Program-made: the position numbers and the translations under genes
Part shown: positions 5,557-8,226 of the stretch, in pieces
Layout of the letters: every line of letters begins with the position of its first letter
Numbering within the stretch: the stretch's first letter is position 1
Notes under the pieces: model-generated
Told to the model about the DNA's origin: nothing
The model's database searches: none
Seen by the model: only the letters and a program-made list of their open reading frames with translations
Assembly: GCA_945897695.1 (NCBI GenBank)
Contig: CAMDGW010000102.1
Coordinates: 1 to 8,226, forward strand
Direction of reading: 5' to 3'
DNA length: 8,226 nt
Source: Pseudobacteriovorax antillogorgiicola
Lineage (GTDB): Bacteria > Bdellovibrionota_B > Oligoflexia > Oligoflexales > RGVZ01

Positions 5557-7121
5557 TACTGACCTCCCCGAGTGATAGCATTTAAGCGGCCGCGATTCCG
5601 CCAAAGACTATCCATAGACTTTTCAGCTCTTGGGCCATCTCCCCCAGATAATGAGCCTGATCTCTTTTGATCTTCGCAAGCAAGAATTGCAGCAAGTATG
5701 GCAGCCTGATCCGTCTGCGCTTCATTCACGGAATCAAAAGTTTCCTTAAAATAAGCTGATTGCTGCTCGACAAAGCTTGTGTTGTGGCTTCCCTCAAGAA
5801 AGATCGGATGCCTTAATACGGCCTCGTGAAATTTAACGGTGGTGGGAACACCGTCAATTTCGAACTCCGCCAGAGCGCGTTTCATTCGCTCGATCGCAAG
5901 TTCCCTTGTGGGCCCCCAGACAATCAGTTTGGCAACCATTGAGTCATAAAATTGCGGAATCTCGTAGCCCGGGTAGAGATGCGAGTCGATGCGAACTCCC
6001 GGCCCTGCAGGAAAACGAATTTGATTGACGCGACCTGGTCCCGGTAGGAAACCTTTGGCGGGATTTTCTGCGTTAATACGAGCTTCTATAGCCCATCCGC
6101 GAAGTTTGATGTCTTCTTGTTTGAATGGAATTTTCTCGCCGCAGGCGATCAAAATCTGCCAACGGACCAGATCAATGTCGGAAATTTCCTCACTAACTGT
6201 GTGTTCAACCTGAATTCTGGTATTCATCTCCATGAAGTAGACCCTGTCGGGTGACTCGCAAATAAACTCGATGGTGCCCGCAGATGAGTATCCAGCTGCT
6301 TTGGCAGCCACTACAGCGCGGCGTCCAATTTCAGTGCGCTGCTCTTCGGTTAAAAACTTACTCGGCGCTTCTTCTATCAGTTTTTGGTGACGTCTTTGAA
6401 TTGAACAATCCCGCTCAAATAAATGAACGCCATTGCCATGTTCATCAAAAAGGATCTGCACCTCGATATGTCGTGGATTTTCGATGTAGCGTTCGCAAAA
6501 AACCGCCGGATTTCCGAAGTAGCTTGTGGCTTCACGAGTACAGGCTGCAAATGCTTCCGCAAGATCGTTCATGGTGCGGACAACACGCATTCCCCGTCCA
6601 CCGCCACCAGCAGATGCCTTCAGAATCATTGGGAAGCCGACTATCTCTGCGTGCTTACGCAGGTCATCGACATCCTTCAATGGGTTTTCCGAACCTGGCA
6701 CACACGGCACCTTGTGCTGCTTCATCAGGTGCTTGGCCTGAATTTTATCGCCCATGAGTCTCATTGCCTTAGAGGACGGCCCAACAAATTTCGCCCCGGC
6801 CTTGGCGACTGCATCCGCAAAGTCAGCATTTTCTGATAGGAATCCATAGCCTGGATGCACGGAGTCGGCTTTAGAGGATTTGATTGCGTCTACAATCGCA
6901 GGGATATTTAGGTAAGTCTCAGCTGGCGTATTTCCCGGAAGTTGGACGGCGTAATCTGCGAGTTTTACGTGCAAAGAGAATTGGTCGGCATCGCTATAGA
7001 GCGCTACCGTTTCAATTCCTAAATCGCGTGCAGCTCGAATGATTCGTACTGCAATTTCACCGCGATTGGCAATCAGCAGTCGTTTGAGGGGGAGTTTTTG
7101 GGATTTTATCGCTGTCTGCAT
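5556..7121 (-). CDS. accC: Biotin carboxylase subunit of an acyl-CoA (propionyl-CoA-type) carboxylase
   Basis: This subunit carboxylates carrier-bound biotin using ATP and bicarbonate. The 521-residue product has the N-terminal domain motif LIANRGEIA at 16-24 and HPGYGFLSEN at 89-98. The ATP-grasp glycine loop GGGGRGMR is at 172-179, and the catalytic block MNTRIQVEH at 299-307. The biotin carboxylase C-terminal domain runs to about 450. A further 60-70 residues (AAILAAIL...SLWRNRGRL) form a tail past the usual core, with no biotinyl domain; the carrier is a separate gene. The start at ATG 7121 is set by AAGGA seven bases upstream. As written, the frame is also open upstream into the carboxyltransferase gene, but that fusion appears to be a frameshift effect (see the site at 7182-7184). 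The stop overlaps the carrier start as TAATG. Confidence 0.93.
   Translation of the reverse strand: MQTAIKSQKLPLKRLLIANRGEIAVRIIRAARDLGIETVALYSDADQFSLHVKLADYAVQLPGNTPAETYLNIPAIVDAIKSSKADSVHPGYGFLSENADFADAVAKAGAKFVGPSSKAMRLMGDKIQAKHLMKQHKVPCVPGSENPLKDVDDLRKHAEIVGFPMILKASAGGGGRGMRVVRTMNDLAEAFAACTREATSYFGNPAVFCERYIENPRHIEVQILFDEHGNGVHLFERDCSIQRRHQKLIEEAPSKFLTEEQRTEIGRRAVVAAKAAGYSSAGTIEFICESPDRVYFMEMNTRIQVEHTVSEEISDIDLVRWQILIACGEKIPFKQEDIKLRGWAIEARINAENPAKGFLPGPGRVNQIRFPAGPGVRIDSHLYPGYEIPQFYDSMVAKLIVWGPTRELAIERMKRALAEFEIDGVPTTVKFHEAVLRHPIFLEGSHNTSFVEQQSAYFKETFDSVNEAQTDQAAILAAILACEDQKRSGSLSGGDGPRAEKSMDSLWRNRGRLNAITRGGQ
5562..5568 (-). promoter_or_regulatory. Shine-Dalgarno site of the biotin carrier gene
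   Basis: Read on the - strand, GGGGAGG ends six bases before ATG 5556 and lies inside the 3' end of the biotin carboxylase gene. It is among the strongest ribosome sites in the window and fixes the carrier start at 5556. Confidence 0.75.
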
Positions 7122-7128
7122 GTGCTGT

Positions 7129-7133
7129 TCCTT
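7129..7133 (-). promoter_or_regulatory. Shine-Dalgarno site that sets the biotin carboxylase start
   Basis: AAGGA (- strand) lies seven bases before ATG 7121 and between the predicted carboxyltransferase stop (7141-7143) and that start. Its presence argues that biotin carboxylase is translated as a separate protein, not as the second half of a fusion. Confidence 0.75.
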
Positions 7134-7140
7134 GCTGCTG

Positions 7141-8226
7141 TTACAGCGGAATATTGCCGTGTTTGCGCTTAGGGGCATCTTCCCTTTGGTGCTGGATGCA
7201 TGGAGTCCGCGTATGAGATAATCGCGCGTCTCTTCGGGTAATATGACGGCGTCAATGTACCCCTTCTGCGCTGCAATATAGGGGTTAGCAAATTTGTCAG
7301 AGTACTCGGCAATTACTTCTTTGCGCCTACTCTCTTGATCTTTGGCAGTCAGGATGTCATTTCTGAAAATGATATTGCATGCACCTGCAGCTCCCATGAC
7401 GGCGATTTCTGCATTGGGCCAAGCAAGATTTAGATCAGCTCCAATATGCTTACTATTCATAACGTCGTAGGCTCCGCCGTAAGCTTTGCGGGTAATGACT
7501 GTCAATTTCGGGACTGTGGCCTCGCAAAATGCATAAAGCAGTTTGGCGCCGTGTCTAATAATCCCACCTTTTTCCTGAGCCGTGCCTGGCAAAAAGCCCG
7601 GAACATCCACAAACGTCAGTAATGGGATATTAAAAGCGTCGCAAAAACGAACAAAGCGCGCAGCCTTGATGCTGCTGTTAATGTCGAGAACACCTGCAAG
7701 TTGATTAGGATTATTTGCGACAATCCCCACCGGTTGACCTGCTAGGCGGGCGAAACCTGTAACCATGTGTGGAGCAAATTCCGGCTTAGTCTCAAAGAAG
7801 GTTCCTGGATCAACGACGCAGCGAACGACTTCTATCATGTCGTAAGGTAGGTTTGGATTAGCCGGGACGATCTTTCCAATTTTTTGGCGGGCCGCTTCAA
7901 GTTCTGCCGAAAGGTTGCTGTCGCTAGCTGGATCCGCAGTTACAACACCGTCATCAAGATTGTTTGAAGGCAGATAACTGAGCAATTGTTTGACGGCAGT
8001 GAACATGTCTTGCTCGGATGGAAATCTATTGTCGGCTACGCCGCTTGTTGATGTGTGCGTATGTGATCCTCCCAGGTCATCAAATGTAACTTCTTCGCCG
8101 GTAACGGCTTTAATGACGTCAGGCCCAGTTATAAACATATGACTTGTGTCATCCACCATAAACGTAAAATCTGTCATGGCAGGAGAGTAAACAGCACCGC
8201 CAGCGCATGGTCCGCAGATCAGAGAA
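7141..8226 (-). CDS. pccB: Carboxyltransferase (beta) subunit of propionyl-CoA-type carboxylase, 5' partial, with an apparent 1-base frameshift near the 3' end
   Basis: This subunit moves carboxyl from biotin to the acyl-CoA. The frame is open to the right edge: codons from 8225 downward read SLICGPCAGGAVYSPA before MTDFTFMV, which matches PccB across the first oxyanion-hole region. The true start is therefore outside, and GTG/ATG codons near 8177 are internal. About 360 residues are present and roughly 150-190 are missing. Conserved blocks include LDINSS, FCDAFNIPLLTFVDVPGF, GIIRHGAKLLYAF, TRKAYGGAYDVM and IAVMGAAGA. The Asp in GGAYDVM is, to my recollection, the residue linked to propionyl-CoA preference. 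After HASSTKG the frame as written runs on into the next gene. A shift of -1 at 7182 instead gives EDAPKRKHGNIPL and a TAA at 7141-7143, a family-typical end. I annotate to that stop. Confidence 0.88.
7182..7184 (-). other. Apparent single-base deletion (frameshift) in pccB
   Basis: The - strand reads ACC-AAA-GGG-AAG here. With GGGG instead of GGG the protein would read STKG-EDAPKRKHGNIPL-stop, restoring the conserved beta-subunit C-terminus. With three Gs the frame runs through the stop region and joins biotin carboxylase in frame. A missing base in a homopolymer is a common sequencing or assembly error, but a real mutation cannot be excluded. No classic X-XXY-YYZ slippery heptamer is in register. 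Confidence 0.82.

Noticed and set aside
6284..6836. Open frames on the + strand opposite biotin carboxylase
   Set aside because: They are antisense to strongly conserved coding sequence and their products show no family features.
7182..7188. Programmed -1 frameshifting at AAAGGGA
   Set aside because: In the reading register the codons are AAA-GGG preceded by C, so neither tRNA could re-pair well after a -1 slip, and PccB families are not known to need recoding here.
5556..8177. A single 873-residue protein joining carboxyltransferase and biotin carboxylase, starting at 8177
   Set aside because: The codons upstream of 8177 continue the conserved PccB sequence to the window edge, and the junction carries a conserved C-terminus, stop, ribosome site and ATG in the proper order in the other frame. 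Two genes and a frameshift explain it better.

Overview
The window comes from a Gram-negative bacterium: it encodes an outer-membrane-type lipoprotein, a GspC-like type II secretion protein, and PgpA and GreB. The separate beta, biotin-carboxylase and biotin-carrier genes, the GspC-like protein and the general gene style would fit Bdellovibrionota/Oligoflexia or another former deltaproteobacterial group. That placement is an impression, not a demonstration. There is no sign of phage, insertion sequence, CRISPR or RNA genes, and no gene-free stretch longer than about 160 bases.

Region 1 (1-1396, + strand) is a pair of closely spaced exported-protein genes. The window opens inside the first, in an in-frame 9-bp tandem repeat encoding Gly-Thr-Thr, followed by a C-terminal domain of about 100 residues. 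Eleven bases later comes a lipoprotein with a clear lipobox and two diverged copies of an 83-88 residue helical domain. A nested inverted repeat (1419-1489) lies between it and the convergent gene that follows.

Region 2 (1535-4016) holds a solitary GspC-like protein (HR plus PDZ domains, - strand). Divergent from it is a translationally coupled pair: a LOG-family nucleotide phosphoribohydrolase and a PlsC-type acyltransferase (+ strand).

Region 3 (4014-8226, - strand) is one compact run, read right to left: a PccB-type acyl-CoA carboxylase carboxyltransferase (5' end outside the window), biotin carboxylase, biotin carboxyl carrier protein, pgpA and greB. The first three should form a propionyl-CoA/acyl-CoA carboxylase. 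PlsC and PgpA, on opposite strands but adjacent blocks, both act in phospholipid synthesis.

The main anomaly is in the carboxylase genes. As written, the carboxyltransferase and biotin carboxylase frames form a single open frame. The other frame, however, preserves a family-typical C-terminus (APKRKHGNIPL-stop), and biotin carboxylase has its own ATG and Shine-Dalgarno site. The apparent fusion is therefore best explained by loss of one G in a G-run at 7182-7184, either a sequencing error or a real mutation. I see no convincing undescribed system; the least characterised genes are the two exported proteins at the left edge.
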